Shown: piece after piece, positions 8,968 to 18,482 of the stretch | Position numbering within the stretch: position 1 is the first letter of the stretch | Layout: every line of letters starts with the position of its first letter | Source: Candidatus Aalborgicola danicus | GTDB taxonomy: Bacteria; Pseudomonadota; Gammaproteobacteria; Burkholderiales; Burkholderiaceae_C | Reading direction: 5' to 3' | NCBI GenBank assembly: GCA_016703945.1 | Contig: JADJBC010000002.1 | Coordinates: 62,001 to 126,000, forward strand | Length of the DNA stretch: 64,000 bases | Program-made: the position numbers and the translations under genes | Notes under the pieces: generated by a model | Seen by the model: only the letters and a program-made list of their open reading frames with translations | What the model was told of the DNA's origin: nothing | Databases searched by the model: none

Positions 8968-10192
8968 ATGAACACCTACGCCCAACTCGACGCCTGGATC
9001 GACGCCCACTTTGACGAACAGGTCCGCTTTTTGCAGGAACTGATCCGCGTTCCTACCGACACGCCGCCCGGCAACAATGCGCCCCACGCCGAGCGCACCG
9101 CCGAGCTGCTGCACGGCTTTGGCTTCGAGGCCGAGAAACACGCCGTGCCCGAAGCCGAGGTGCGCGCCGCCGGGCTGGAAACCATCACCAACCTGGTCGT
9201 GCGCCGCAAATACGGCGTCGGTACCACGGTGCTGCTCAATGCCCACGGCGACGTGGTGCCACCTGGCGAGGGCTGGACCAAGAACCCCTTACGGCGGTGA
9301 GATTGAGGACGGCAAGATATATGGCCGCGCGGCCGCCGTCAGCAAGTGTGATTTCTCAACCTACACCTTCGCGGTGCGCGCACTGGAAGCAGTAGCCAAG
9401 CCGACCAAGGGCAGCGTGGAGTTGTTATTCACCTACGACGAAGAATTTGGCGGCGAGGTGGGCCCAGCCTGGCTCTTGCAGCACAAAATCATCAAACCCG
9501 ACCTGATGGTGGCGGCCGGTTTCAGCTACCAGGTGGTTACCGCACACAACGGCTGCCTGCAGATGGAAGTGACCGTGCACGGCAAGATGGCGCATGCAGC
9601 CATTCCCTCCACCGGTGTCGATGCACTGCAAGCTGCCAATCACATCCTGACCGCGCTGTATGCGCAGAACACGCTGTACAAGAACATCACCTCCAAGGTC
9701 GAAGGCATCACCCACCCCTACCTGAACATCGGCACCATAGAAGGCGGCACCAACACCAATGTCGTGCCCGGGCGCGTCAGCTTCAAGCTGGACCGCCGCA
9801 TGATCCCAGAGGAAAACCCCACTGAAGTCGAAGCCACGCTGCGACAGCTGATCCAGGACACGGCGGCCACGCTGCCCGGCATCACGGTGGACATCAAACG
9901 CATGCTGTTGGCACGGGCCTTGCAACCCTTGCCAGGCAACCGTCCGCTGGTGGACGCGATCCAGAAACATGGAGAGCAAGTGTTCGGAGAACCCATCCCC
10001 GCTCTCGGTACGCCCCTGTACACCGACGTGCGGCTGTTTTGTGAAGCCGGCATTCCTGGCGTGATCTACGGGGCCGGCCCGCGCACGGTGCTGGAGTCCC
10101 ACGCAAAGCGTGCCGACGAGCGACTGGACCTGCAAGACCTGCGCCGCGCCACCAAGGTGATGGCGCGCACCCTCTGCGATTTGTTAGTTTGA
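8968..10192 (+). CDS. M20-family Zn peptidase/deacylase (ArgE/DapE type), broken by one frameshift
   Basis: An amidohydrolase of the M20 family. The first 110 residues (start MNTYAQLDAWIDAHFDEQ) carry the metal-site sequence LLNAHGDVVPPGEGW. The frame then shifts at about 9289-9290, where AACCCCTTACGGCGG has one T too many for the expected KNPYGGEIEDGKIYGRAAAV. The rest continues to 10192 with FTYDEEFGGEVGP, a dimerisation domain (KMAHAAIPSTGVDAL) and VIYGAGPR. Removing one base gives 407 residues. It follows the allantoate amidohydrolase by 32 bp, so it may act on a ureido intermediate of the same pathway, for example as an alternative ureidoglycolate or acyl-amino-acid hydrolase. That role is an inference. 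Confidence 0.85.
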
Positions 10193-10195
10193 TAC

Positions 10196-10243
10196 TTTGC
10201 GGGACAGACCGCAGCCGCGTAGCGGCAAGCTCTGTCCTCAACA
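10196..10243. repeat. Palindromic GGGACAG-type repeat
   Basis: TTGCGGGACAGAC and CTGTCCTCAA form inverted ends around a small CCGC-GCGG stem. Two related units lie at 52242-52318. The element separates the M20 gene from the permease and may act as a terminator-like hairpin. Confidence 0.6.
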
Positions 10244-10258
10244 CTTTAGGACTGTCTG

Positions 10259-11749
10259 ATGACCACTACTGTTGTGCACCCCGTTGACGAACGCCTCCCA
10301 AATAGCAAACTCGCCGCGTTGGGCCTGCAGCATGTGCTGGTCATGTATGCCGGTGCTATCGCCGTGCCCTTGATCGTGGGCCGCGCGCTCAAGCTCAGCC
10401 CCGAGCAGGTGGCCATGCTGATCTCGGCCGACCTGTTTTGCTGCGGCCTGGTCACACTGATCCAGTCGCTGGGTGCTACGCAGTGGTTTGGCATCAAGTT
10501 GCCGGTGATGATGGGCGTGACCTTTGCGTCCGTGGCCCCGATGGTGGCGATGGCCAATGCGACACCCGGTGCGGCCGGGGCGCAGCTGATCTTTGGCTCC
10601 ATCATCGGCGCCGGCATCGTGGCCATCCTGATTGCACCCGTTGTCAGTCGTATGCTGCGCTTCTTTCCACCGGTGGTCACGGGCACCATCATTGCGGTGA
10701 TTGGCATCAGCCTGATGCGCATCGGCATCAACTGGATTTTTGGCAACCCTTTTGGCCCAACAGCGCCCAATGTGGTTAACCCCGAGCACGCCAAGTGGCT
10801 GGCCGATGTAACCGCTGCCTCCAGCGCCGCCGGTTCAGCGGTGCCGCCGTTGCCCAAGGGCCTGGCCCTGGTGGCAACGGTACCCAACCCCAAGTACGCC
10901 GACCTGGGTGGCGTGGGAGTGGCCGCACTGGTGCTGGCCTCGGTGCTGTTGATAGCCAGATACGGCAAGGGTTTTATTGCCAATATCTCGGTACTGCTGG
11001 GCATTGTCATCGGCGGTGTCGTGGCCACGGCCATGGGTCTGATGAATTTCGAGAAAGTAGCCAAGGCCGACTGGTTTGGTCTGGTATTGCCATTGCAGTT
11101 TGGTATGCCGGTGTTTGACCCGGTGTTGATTCTCACGATGTCCCTGGTCATGGTGGTGGTGATGATCGAGTCTACGGGCATGTTCCTGGCGCTGGGCGAG
11201 ATGACGGAGAAGACCGTCTCGCAGCCCGACCTGGCGCGCGGCCTGCGCACCGATGGTCTGGGCACTCTGATTGGTGGCCTGTTCAACACCTTCCCCTACA
11301 CCAGCTTTTCGCAAAATGTGGGCCTGGTGGCGCTCACCGGCGTGCGCAGTCGCTTTGTCTGCGTGGCCGGTGGCGTCATCTTGATCGTTCTGGGTCTGCT
11401 GCCCAAGATGGCGGCGCTGGTGGAATCTCTCCCCACCGTGGTGCTGGGCGGAGCCGGGCTGGTGATGTTTGGCATGGTGGCGGCCACCGGCATCCGCATC
11501 CTGGCGGGTGTGGACTTCAAAAACAACCGCTTCAACGCGCTGGTCGTCGCCATCTCGCTGGGTATTGGCATGGTGCCACTGATCGCTCCCAACTTCAAAC
11601 AATGGATGCCACATGCCATCCACCCGCTGATTGAGTCCGGCATCTTGCTGGCGTCACTGAGCGCGGTGTTGCTCAACCTGTTTTTCAACGGGGCGCAGGT
11701 TGACGCCAACGCAGCCATTGCAGCAGCCAAGCAGGCTGACGCGCACTAG
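10259..11749 (+). CDS. Uric acid/xanthine permease (NCS2/NAT family)
   Basis: A 496-residue integral membrane protein with about 12-14 hydrophobic segments. NAT-family features include LGLQHVLVMYAGAIAVPLIVG at the start, PVMMGVTFASVAPM in the substrate-binding re-entrant region, and the later QNVGLVALTGVRSRFVC. These mark the nucleobase:cation symporter-2 family in the branch carrying uric acid or xanthine (UacT/PbuX-like). It lies inside the purine operon, which favours urate or xanthine as substrate. The C-terminus ends AAKQADAH, 31 bp before ureD on the same strand. Confidence 0.92.
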   Translation: MTTTVVHPVDERLPNSKLAALGLQHVLVMYAGAIAVPLIVGRALKLSPEQVAMLISADLFCCGLVTLIQSLGATQWFGIKLPVMMGVTFASVAPMVAMANATPGAAGAQLIFGSIIGAGIVAILIAPVVSRMLRFFPPVVTGTIIAVIGISLMRIGINWIFGNPFGPTAPNVVNPEHAKWLADVTAASSAAGSAVPPLPKGLALVATVPNPKYADLGGVGVAALVLASVLLIARYGKGFIANISVLLGIVIGGVVATAMGLMNFEKVAKADWFGLVLPLQFGMPVFDPVLILTMSLVMVVVMIESTGMFLALGEMTEKTVSQPDLARGLRTDGLGTLIGGLFNTFPYTSFSQNVGLVALTGVRSRFVCVAGGVILIVLGLLPKMAALVESLPTVVLGGAGLVMFGMVAATGIRILAGVDFKNNRFNALVVAISLGIGMVPLIAPNFKQWMPHAIHPLIESGILLASLSAVLLNLFFNGAQVDANAAIAAAKQADAH

Positions 11750-11780
11750 GCGCGCGCGGTCTCACGGTCTGCCCCACCCT

Positions 11781-12611
11781 ATGCCATGGCACGCCCAGCT
11801 CCGGCTGGATTACTCCGTTGAAGCGGGTCGCACCGTTGCCCGCCACACCCACAGCGGCCCGCTGCGTATTCTGCAAAGCCTGTACCCCGAGGGGGACAGC
11901 GTGTGCCACAACGTACTGGTGCACCCGCCCGGTGGCCTGGTCGGTGGCGACACGCTGGATGTCAACGTCCACGCCCAGGCCGGTAGCCATGCCCTGATCA
12001 CCACGCCGGGCGCTACCCGCTTCTACCGTTCGGACGGCTTGCCGGCCTGCCAGAACACGCGCCTGCAGGTCGACGCTGGCGCCCGGCTGGAATGGCTGCC
12101 GCTGGAGGCCCTGTGTTACAGCGGCTGCATCGCAGAGAACCACCTGACTTTGGACTTGGCACCCGGTGCCGAACTGATGGGCTGGGACGTGACCGCCCTG
12201 GGTTTGCCCCACGCAAACCAGCCCTTTTTGCTAGGCTCCTTGCGTCAGCACATGGAGTTGCCCGGTGTCTGGCTGGAGCGTGGCGCGGTCAGGGCCAGCG
12301 ACACCCGGTTGCTGGACAGCCCGGTCGGTCTGGCTGGGCTGCGTTGCATGGCGTCGCTGTTTTTTGTTACTGGAACACCGCTCACACGGGAGCGCCGCCT
12401 TCTGGCATTGGAGGGTGCGCGCGAGCATATCGCCACCCACGCGTTGGCAGCGACAGCGGGTGCCACCAGTCCCCAAGCGCAGGTGATCGTGGTGCGTGTC
12501 TTGGCGCCCGTTGTGGAGCCTGCCATGGAGCTGCTGCGAACGCTGCGCAACACTTGGCGCCAGCGTTTGTGGTCGAAATCGGCCTCCAGCCCCCGAATTT
12601 GGTCCATGTAG
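11781..12611 (+). CDS. ureD: Urease accessory protein UreD
   Basis: The start is placed at 11781 (MPWHAQLRLDYSVEAGRTVA), which matches the usual UreD N-terminus and gives 276 residues. An in-frame start at 11700 would overlap the permease and is less likely. Family features are HSGPLRILQSLYPEG, VHPPGGLVGGDTLDV, TPGATRFYRS, EWLPLEALCYSG and the tail SASSPRIWSM. UreD is the scaffold chaperone that brings UreF and UreG to the apo-urease. It lies about 23 kb from ureA, tail to tail with urtE, although ureD usually directly precedes ureA. Confidence 0.95.
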   Translation: MPWHAQLRLDYSVEAGRTVARHTHSGPLRILQSLYPEGDSVCHNVLVHPPGGLVGGDTLDVNVHAQAGSHALITTPGATRFYRSDGLPACQNTRLQVDAGARLEWLPLEALCYSGCIAENHLTLDLAPGAELMGWDVTALGLPHANQPFLLGSLRQHMELPGVWLERGAVRASDTRLLDSPVGLAGLRCMASLFFVTGTPLTRERRLLALEGAREHIATHALAATAGATSPQAQVIVVRVLAPVVEPAMELLRTLRNTWRQRLWSKSASSPRIWSM

Positions 12612-12628
12612 TACGTCGCGGTAGTTGG

Positions 12629-13321
12629 TCAGATCGCGACCAGCTTGCGCACGCCATTGGCTTCCATGTCCTTGCCAAGTCCGCTGGCAACCACCGCACC
12701 ACGCTCCATCACGACATAGTGGTCGGCCAGCTCCTGCGCAAAGTCGTAGTACTGTTCCACCAACAGAATCGCCATGTCGCCCCGGTCGGCCAACATGCGG
12801 ATCACGCGGCCAATGTCCTTGATGATGCTGGGTTGGATGCCCTCGGTCGGCTCGTCCAGAATCAGCACACGCGGCTTGGCGGCCAGCGCGCGGGCAATGG
12901 CCAGTTGCTGTTGTTGCCCGCCCGACAAGTCACCACCGCGGCGCCCCAGCATTTGTTTGAGCACGGGGAATAACTCATACAGTTCAGCCGGTATCGGCGT
13001 GCTGGCGCTTTTGTAGGCCAGGCCCATTTGCAGATTTTCCTCCACCGTCAGCCGGCCAAAGATCTCTCGGCCCTGGGGCACAAAACCAATGCCGGCGCGG
13101 GCGCGCTCATAGGGCGTGGCCTTCTGGATGGCCTTGCCGTCCAGCTCGATGGAGCCTGTCTTGATGGGCACCAGACCCATCAGGGATTTGAGCAGCGTGG
13201 TCTTACCCACACCGTTGCGGCCCAGGATCACGGTGACTTTACCCAACGGGGCTTCTATGCTGACGTCACGCAGGATGTGGGAGCCGCCGTAGTACTGGTT
13301 GAGGTTTTTAGCGTTTAACAT
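12629..13321 (-). CDS. urtE: Urea ABC transporter ATP-binding subunit UrtE
   Basis: A 230-residue LivF-like ATPase. The Walker A GRNGVGKTTLLK is near residue 35, the signature LSGGQQQQLAIARAL near 140, and Walker B VLILDEPTEGIQPS with the switch histidine region follows. Its opening LNQYYGGSHILRDVS and the TEGIQPSIIKDIG segment are typical of UrtE. It is the last gene of urtABCDE and convergent with ureD (17 bp apart). It pairs with UrtD to power urea import at nanomolar to micromolar levels. Confidence 0.95.
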   Translation of the reverse strand: MLNAKNLNQYYGGSHILRDVSIEAPLGKVTVILGRNGVGKTTLLKSLMGLVPIKTGSIELDGKAIQKATPYERARAGIGFVPQGREIFGRLTVEENLQMGLAYKSASTPIPAELYELFPVLKQMLGRRGGDLSGGQQQQLAIARALAAKPRVLILDEPTEGIQPSIIKDIGRVIRMLADRGDMAILLVEQYYDFAQELADHYVVMERGAVVASGLGKDMEANGVRKLVAI

Positions 13322-13382
13322 TTTTCGCCTCGGCGGGCGGGGGGGGGCGCCCTGGGGGCGGCAGTAGACAAAGGGGGGTCAT

Positions 13383-14264
13383 TTATCTGCCTAAATAAAC
13401 TTCAATGACGCGCTCATCACTCTGCACCTGGTCCAGCGTGCCTTGTGCCAGCACGGAGCCATCACACAGCACCGTCACGATGTCGCTGATGGTTCGGATA
13501 AAACTCATGTCGTGCTCCACCACCATCAACGAGTGTTTGCCTTTAAGTGTCAAGAACAGCTCAGCGGTGCGCTCAGTTTCTTCGTCGGTCATGCCGGCCA
13601 CAGGTTCATCCAGCAACAATAGCTTGGGCTCTTGCATCAGTAACATGCCAATCTCCAACCACTGCTTCTGGCCATGGCTCAGATTGCCCGCTTGCCGACC
13701 CACGCTGTCGGCCAGGTGGATGGTGTGCAAGACCTCAGCCAGGCGGTCCCCCTGGGCCGAATCCAGGCGGAAGAACATGGACGACTTGACGCCTTTGTTG
13801 GTGTGCAGCGCCAGCTCAAGGTTCTCGAAGACGGTGAGTTGTTCAAACACCGTGGGTTTCTGGAACTTGCGGCCAATGCCCAGCTGCGCAATCTCGGGCT
13901 CGGTGTAGCGCAGCAGGTCTATCGTGCTGCCAAAGAACACGGTGCCGCTATTGGGTCGGGTCTTGCCGGTGATGATGTCCATCATCGTGGTCTTGCCCGC
14001 ACCATTGGGGCCAATGATGCAGCGCAGTTCGCCCGGTGCAATGTCCAGCGACAGGCCGTTGATGGCCTTGAAGCCGTCAAAGCTGACGTGTACATCTTCA
14101 AGGTACAAAATGCGGCCGTGGGTGATGTCAACTTCGCGGTCTTTCACCACACGCCCAATGCCCGCAGCACGACCGCCAGACTCGGTCTGCCCTGTGCGCG
14201 CAGCAAGCGCGGCGGCATGAGCCTCTACGCGTTTGGCGCCTTGTTCCATCAGTTCGGGAGTCAT
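13383..14264 (-). CDS. urtD: Urea ABC transporter ATP-binding subunit UrtD
   Basis: A 293-residue LivG-like ATPase. The start at 14264 (MTPELMEQGAKRVE) overlaps the urtC stop by ATGA; the longer in-frame reading upstream is the shadow of urtC. Walker A GPNGAGKTTMMD, Q-loop, signature LSHGQKQWLEIGMLL and Walker B LLLLDEPVAGMTDEE are present. The SHGQKQW variant and the insert around RKFQKPTVF are characteristic of UrtD. About 45 extra N-terminal residues precede the ATPase core. Confidence 0.95.
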   Translation of the reverse strand: MTPELMEQGAKRVEAHAAALAARTGQTESGGRAAGIGRVVKDREVDITHGRILYLEDVHVSFDGFKAINGLSLDIAPGELRCIIGPNGAGKTTMMDIITGKTRPNSGTVFFGSTIDLLRYTEPEIAQLGIGRKFQKPTVFEQLTVFENLELALHTNKGVKSSMFFRLDSAQGDRLAEVLHTIHLADSVGRQAGNLSHGQKQWLEIGMLLMQEPKLLLLDEPVAGMTDEETERTAELFLTLKGKHSLMVVEHDMSFIRTISDIVTVLCDGSVLAQGTLDQVQSDERVIEVYLGR

Positions 14265-15376
14265 GCCTTGCCCCTCCTGAGCTTCTTCACAAGCCCCACG
14301 ACCCCATCGGGCAAGTACAACGTCACGCCAATAAACAGCGCTCCCAAAAAGTACAACCAAAATTCGGGGTAGGTCACTGTGAGCCAGCTCTTGGCACCGT
14401 TGACGATGAAGGCGCCGACGATAGGGCCAATCAGCGTTGCGCGACCGCCCACAGCTGCCCAGATGGCGATCTCGATGGAGTTGGCCGGGCTCATCTCGCT
14501 GGGGTTGATGATGCCCACCTGCGGCACATACAGGGCGCCCGCGACGCCGCACATCATGGCCGAAATGGTCCAGATCGTGAGCTTGTAGCCAATCGGGTTG
14601 TAGCCCGAGAACATGACCCGCGTCTCGGCATCGCGCACGGCCTGCAACACACGGCCAAACTTGGCATTTACCAGCCAGCGCCCCAGCAAAAAGAACAACA
14701 ACAGCGTGAGAGATGTCAGCACAAACAACACCATGCGCATGCTGGGTGTGGCTATGGGAATGTCCAAAATGCGCTTGAAATCGGTAAAACCATTGTTGCC
14801 ACCAAAACCGGTCTCGTTGCGGAAGAACAGCAGCATGGCCGCAAAGGTCATGGCCTGGGTGATGATGGAAAAATACACCCCCTTGATGCGCGAGCGGAAA
14901 GCAAAATAACCAAACACAAAGGCCACCAGCCCCGGAACCGCCACCACAAGGAACAGTGTGGCAACAAAACTGTCGCTGAAGGTCCAATGCCAGGGCAGCT
15001 CTTTCCAGTCCAGAAACACCATGAAGTCCGGCAGATTGCTCTTGTAGTTGCCGTCGGTACCGATCTGGCGCATCAGGTACATGCCCATGGCATAACCGCC
15101 CAACGCGAAGAACAGGCCATGGCCCAGGCTCAGGATGCCGGTGTAGCCCCAGATCAAATCCATGGCCAACGCACAGATGGCGTAACACATGATCTTGGCC
15201 GCCAGGCCCACCGCAAAGTCGCTCAGGTGGAAGACGCTAGTCGGTGGCACCACCAGATTCAGTAGCGGCACCAGTGCACACAACACGATCAGCGTGACCA
15301 GCCATGCGCCCCAACCAGAGCGCGTCAACAAAGGGGCTCGGGAAGGAAGTGCCACAGGGGTTGTTGATGTGCTCAT
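14261..15376 (-). CDS. urtC: Urea ABC transporter permease UrtC
   Basis: A 371-residue LivM-like permease with about ten membrane segments. The start at 15376 (MSTSTTPVALPSRAP) overlaps the urtB stop by ATGA. Family signatures are MDLIWGYTGILSLGHGLFFALGGY and FRNETGFGGNNGFTDFK, the second distinguishing UrtC from LivM. It forms the membrane channel with UrtB. The C-terminus LVKKLRRGKA overlaps the urtD start. Confidence 0.95.
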   Translation of the reverse strand: MSTSTTPVALPSRAPLLTRSGWGAWLVTLIVLCALVPLLNLVVPPTSVFHLSDFAVGLAAKIMCYAICALAMDLIWGYTGILSLGHGLFFALGGYAMGMYLMRQIGTDGNYKSNLPDFMVFLDWKELPWHWTFSDSFVATLFLVVAVPGLVAFVFGYFAFRSRIKGVYFSIITQAMTFAAMLLFFRNETGFGGNNGFTDFKRILDIPIATPSMRMVLFVLTSLTLLLFFLLGRWLVNAKFGRVLQAVRDAETRVMFSGYNPIGYKLTIWTISAMMCGVAGALYVPQVGIINPSEMSPANSIEIAIWAAVGGRATLIGPIVGAFIVNGAKSWLTVTYPEFWLYFLGALFIGVTLYLPDGVVGLVKKLRRGKA

Positions 15377-16953
15377 GCTTCTGCACTCCGGCCCTTCATC
15401 GCGAAGATGCCTTGCGGACGTTTCTGGATGAAGATGATGATGAAGACCAGCACGGCAATCTTGGCCAGCACCGCACCGGTCCAGCCCTCCAAAAATTTGT
15501 TCAGGATACCCAGGCCCAGCGCCGCATACACGGTGCCAGCCAGTTGGCCCACACCACCCAGCACGACCACCATGAAGGAATCGACGATGTAGCCCTGGCC
15601 CAGGTCTGGCCCTACGTTGCCCACCTGGCTCAGCGCGCAACCAGCCAGGCCGGCAATGCCCGAGCCCAGTGCAAAGGCATAGGTGTCGATGCGGGCCGTG
15701 TTGACACCCATACAGCTGGCAATGGGGCGGTTTTGCGTCACGCCCCGCACAAAAAGGCCCAGCCGGGTTTTTTCGATCAGGAACCACACACCGGCCAGCA
15801 CAGCAATCGCAAAGCCTACGATGACCAGGCGGTTGTAGGGCAGGGACAGATTGCCCATCAGCTGCACACCACCGCTCATCCAGCTTGGGTTTTCAACACC
15901 CACGTTTTGTGCGCCGAAAATAGTGCGCACCAGTTGCATCAGCATCAGGCTGATACCCCAGGTGGCCAGGAGCGTCTCCAGCGGTCGGCCGTATAAAAAA
16001 CGGATCACGCTGCGCTCCAGGGCAGCACCCACCAGTGCCGACGCCAAAAATGCCACCGGCACGGATGCCAGCAAATACCAGTCAAAGGCACCGGGCAAAT
16101 ACTTCTGGAACAGCCCCTGCACCACATAGGTGGCATAGGCACCAATCATCATCAGCTCGCCGTGGGCCATGTTGATGACACCCATCAGCCCGTAAGTAAT
16201 GGCCAGACCCAGCGCCACCAACAACAAAATGCTGCCCAGGCTGATGCCGCTGAAGATGGCACCTAACCGGTCGCCCCAAGCCAGGCGCGATTCGACACGG
16301 CCCAGGCTGATCTGCAAAGCGACCTTGACCTGCGGTTGGGTCTCCACCTGCAGGCGCTCAATCAACAAGGTTTTGGTGGCTGCCTGCGAACTGTCGGCCA
16401 ACAACTTGGCTGCTTCCAGGCGTTTGCCGGTGTCGGTGCTGCTCAGTAGTGCCGCCGCGCGCAGCAGGCCCAAGCGGTCTTTCAATTCAGGCACGGCCTC
16501 CTGCTCAAAGGCCTTGTCCAGCATAGGCAGCTTGCTCTCATCTACTTCGCCTTGCAAAGTCTTGATGGCCTGCGTCCGCACTGCCACGTCGGGCGACAGC
16601 AGTTTAAGCGTAGCCAGTGCGCTGTCGAGTTCTCCGCGCATGCGGTTGTTGTTCATCACGTCTTCAGCGGTATCCGGCAGGCTGGTTTCAATGCCACTGA
16701 CCGGATCAATCGCTTTATCACCTTTGACGATCACGGGCTTATCTGCCACCAACTTGACGGCGTCGTCTGACAGCGCTTGAATGAATTGCACGGTGCGCTC
16801 ATCGGCACCAACGATGGCCGTGCGCAAAGCGTCAATGCGGGCGTCGCCCTCGCCTACCGCAATCGCTTTGGCCTGGTCAGGCGTGAGTCCATAGGCGTTG
16901 GACAAAACACACAAAGCGAGCACACAGAACCATTGACGAACTTTTTTTGGCAT
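15373..16953 (-). CDS. urtB: Urea ABC transporter permease UrtB with N-terminal periplasmic domain
   Basis: A 526-residue protein. The start at 16953 (MPKKVRQWFCVLALC) follows a GGAGAG ribosome site and opens with a signal-like helix; in-frame codons upstream fall in the terminator hairpin and are rejected. Residues about 25-225 form a helical, HEAT-like extension (repeated TLKLLSPDVAVRTQAIKTLQGE type helices). The remainder is a LivH-like permease with GLMGVINMAHGELMMIGAYATY and MVVVLGGVGQLAGTV. The extension is normal for proteobacterial UrtB. Confidence 0.94.
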   Translation of the reverse strand: MPKKVRQWFCVLALCVLSNAYGLTPDQAKAIAVGEGDARIDALRTAIVGADERTVQFIQALSDDAVKLVADKPVIVKGDKAIDPVSGIETSLPDTAEDVMNNNRMRGELDSALATLKLLSPDVAVRTQAIKTLQGEVDESKLPMLDKAFEQEAVPELKDRLGLLRAAALLSSTDTGKRLEAAKLLADSSQAATKTLLIERLQVETQPQVKVALQISLGRVESRLAWGDRLGAIFSGISLGSILLLVALGLAITYGLMGVINMAHGELMMIGAYATYVVQGLFQKYLPGAFDWYLLASVPVAFLASALVGAALERSVIRFLYGRPLETLLATWGISLMLMQLVRTIFGAQNVGVENPSWMSGGVQLMGNLSLPYNRLVIVGFAIAVLAGVWFLIEKTRLGLFVRGVTQNRPIASCMGVNTARIDTYAFALGSGIAGLAGCALSQVGNVGPDLGQGYIVDSFMVVVLGGVGQLAGTVYAALGLGILNKFLEGWTGAVLAKIAVLVFIIIFIQKRPQGIFAMKGRSAEA

Positions 16954-16970
16954 ACGCCACACTCTCCGTA

Positions 16971-17012
16971 GTCCTAAAAAAGGCCGCCATTGCGCCAAAG
17001 GCAATGGCGGCC
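16971..17012 (-). terminator. Attenuator-like terminator between urtA and urtB
   Basis: GGCCGCCATTG (16982-16992) pairs perfectly with CAATGGCGGCC (17002-17012). On the minus strand the stem is followed by TTTTTT at about 16976-16981. This is a textbook intrinsic terminator in the only sizeable gap of the urt operon. It would cut most transcripts after urtA, giving the binding protein in excess over the membrane parts. Confidence 0.85.
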
Positions 17013-17031
17013 CCCTCCCTGCTTTTCTGCC

Positions 17032-18306
17032 TTATTTGGTGACGGGCTCGTCAGGCTTCTTGTCATTGCCTTCGATGAACGGAGACCATGGCTTGGCTTT
17101 CACAGGGCCAGGTGTCTTCCACACCACATTGAACTGGCCATCGGCCTTGATTTCACCGATGAACACACTCTTGTGCAGGTGGTGGTTCTTCTCATCCATC
17201 TTGCTCACGATGCCGCTGGGTGCCTTGAAGGTCTGACCAGCCATCGCAGCGATGACTTTGTCGGTTTCAGTGGACTTGGCTTTTTCAACCGCTTGTTTCC
17301 ACATGTTGATGCCGATGTAGGTAGCTTCCATGGGGTCGTTGGTCAGTGGCTTGTCCTTGTGACCCGCGATGCCCTTGGCCTTGGCATAGTCAGACCACTT
17401 CTTGATGAAGGCCGTGTTGTCGGGGTTCTTGATAGACTGGAAGTAGTTCCAAGCCGCCAGGTGGCCCACCAGCGGCTTGGTGTCCACGCCGCGCAACTCT
17501 TCTTCACCTACGGAGAAGGCAACCACGGGCACGTCCTTGGCCTTCAGTCCGGCATTACCCAACTCTTTGTAGAACGGCACATTGGAGTCACCGTTGATGG
17601 TGGATACCACGGCGGTCTTGCCACCGGCGGAGAACTTCTTCACGTCAGCCACGATGGTCTGGTAATCGGAGTGACCAAACGGTGTGTACTTTTCATCGAT
17701 GTCCTTGTCCGCCACGCCCTTGCTTTTGAGGTAGGCGCGCAGGATCTTGTTGGTGGTGCGGGGGTACACGTAGTCGGTACCCAGCAGCACCCAACGCTTG
17801 GCGCCGCCGCCTTCTTTGCTCATCAGGTAGTCCACAGCGGGAATGGCCTGCTGGTTAGGGGCCGCACCGGTGTAAAACACATTTTTGGACAGCTCTTCAC
17901 CCTCGTACTGCACGGGGTAGAACAGCAGGCCGTTCATTTCTTCAACGACTGGCAGAACGGACTTGCGCGACACCGATGTCCAGCAACCGAAGATGACGGA
18001 AACCTTGTCCTGACCCAGCAACTGCTTGGTCTTTTCAGCGAACAGAGGCCAGTTGGATGCAGGGTCCACGATGACGGGTTCGAGTTTCTTGCCCAACACG
18101 CCGCCCTTGGCATTGATTTCGTCAATCGCCATCAGCACCGTGTCTTTCAACACGGTTTCCGAGATGGCCATGGTGCCAGAGAGGCTGTGCAAAATGCCGA
18201 CCTTGATGGTGTCAGCGGCAAACGCTGGCAATGCGGTCAGCGTGGTGAGGGCGACGGCTGCCGTAAGCGCCTTCAGGGTAAACCGGCGAGAGTTCGTAGA
18301 TTGCAT
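17032..18306 (-). CDS. urtA: Urea ABC transporter substrate-binding protein UrtA
   Basis: A 424-residue periplasmic binding protein. The Sec/Tat-like signal MQSTNSRRFTLKALTAAVAL ends at PAFAAD. Family features are TIKVGILHSLSGTMAISE, VIFGCWTSVSRKSVLPVVE, GLLFYPVQYEGEE and YVYPRTTN, all typical of UrtA and its relative FmdD. It captures urea for UrtBCDE. It is the first gene of the operon, and its promoter must lie in 18307-18482, shared with the divergent gene at 18483. Confidence 0.96.
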   Translation of the reverse strand: MQSTNSRRFTLKALTAAVALTTLTALPAFAADTIKVGILHSLSGTMAISETVLKDTVLMAIDEINAKGGVLGKKLEPVIVDPASNWPLFAEKTKQLLGQDKVSVIFGCWTSVSRKSVLPVVEEMNGLLFYPVQYEGEELSKNVFYTGAAPNQQAIPAVDYLMSKEGGGAKRWVLLGTDYVYPRTTNKILRAYLKSKGVADKDIDEKYTPFGHSDYQTIVADVKKFSAGGKTAVVSTINGDSNVPFYKELGNAGLKAKDVPVVAFSVGEEELRGVDTKPLVGHLAAWNYFQSIKNPDNTAFIKKWSDYAKAKGIAGHKDKPLTNDPMEATYIGINMWKQAVEKAKSTETDKVIAAMAGQTFKAPSGIVSKMDEKNHHLHKSVFIGEIKADGQFNVVWKTPGPVKAKPWSPFIEGNDKKPDEPVTK

Positions 18307-18419
18307 GGATGTGACCTTCCGAAGTTAAAGAAAAACCAGCTTCGCTGCGCGCCGCTTTTGCAACAGCAGCCTTTGCGCAACGATGGAGTAACTTTAGGAA
18401 AGAACGTGAAAAGCAGAAA

Positions 18420-18435
18420 TACGCCGAGTGGCGTA
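18420..18435. promoter_or_regulatory. Inverted repeat in the divergent urtA upstream region
   Basis: TACGCCGAGTGGCGTA has two 6-bp arms around GAGT. It lies midway in the 176-bp gap between divergent urtA and the gene at 18483. It could be an operator for a dimeric regulator, possibly the response regulator at 30.6 kb, or a small hairpin. No sigma-54 promoter was recognised for urtA. Confidence 0.4.
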
Positions 18436-18482
18436 CAGTCACCCGCTTACCGCAGGCACACCTCTTTGCAGGAGAACAAATC

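Noticed and set aside
5085..12611. Uricase gene in the purine cluster
   Set aside because: None of the known uricase types (PuuD, HpxO, UOX-like) was recognised, so the step must lie elsewhere.
14265..15188. A long open frame extending UrtD upstream
   Set aside because: It is a shadow of urtC in another frame. The ATPase start at 14264 overlaps the urtC stop as expected.
18307..18482. Sigma-54 promoter for urtA
   Set aside because: No GG-N10-GC arrangement with consensus flanks was found in the minus orientation.
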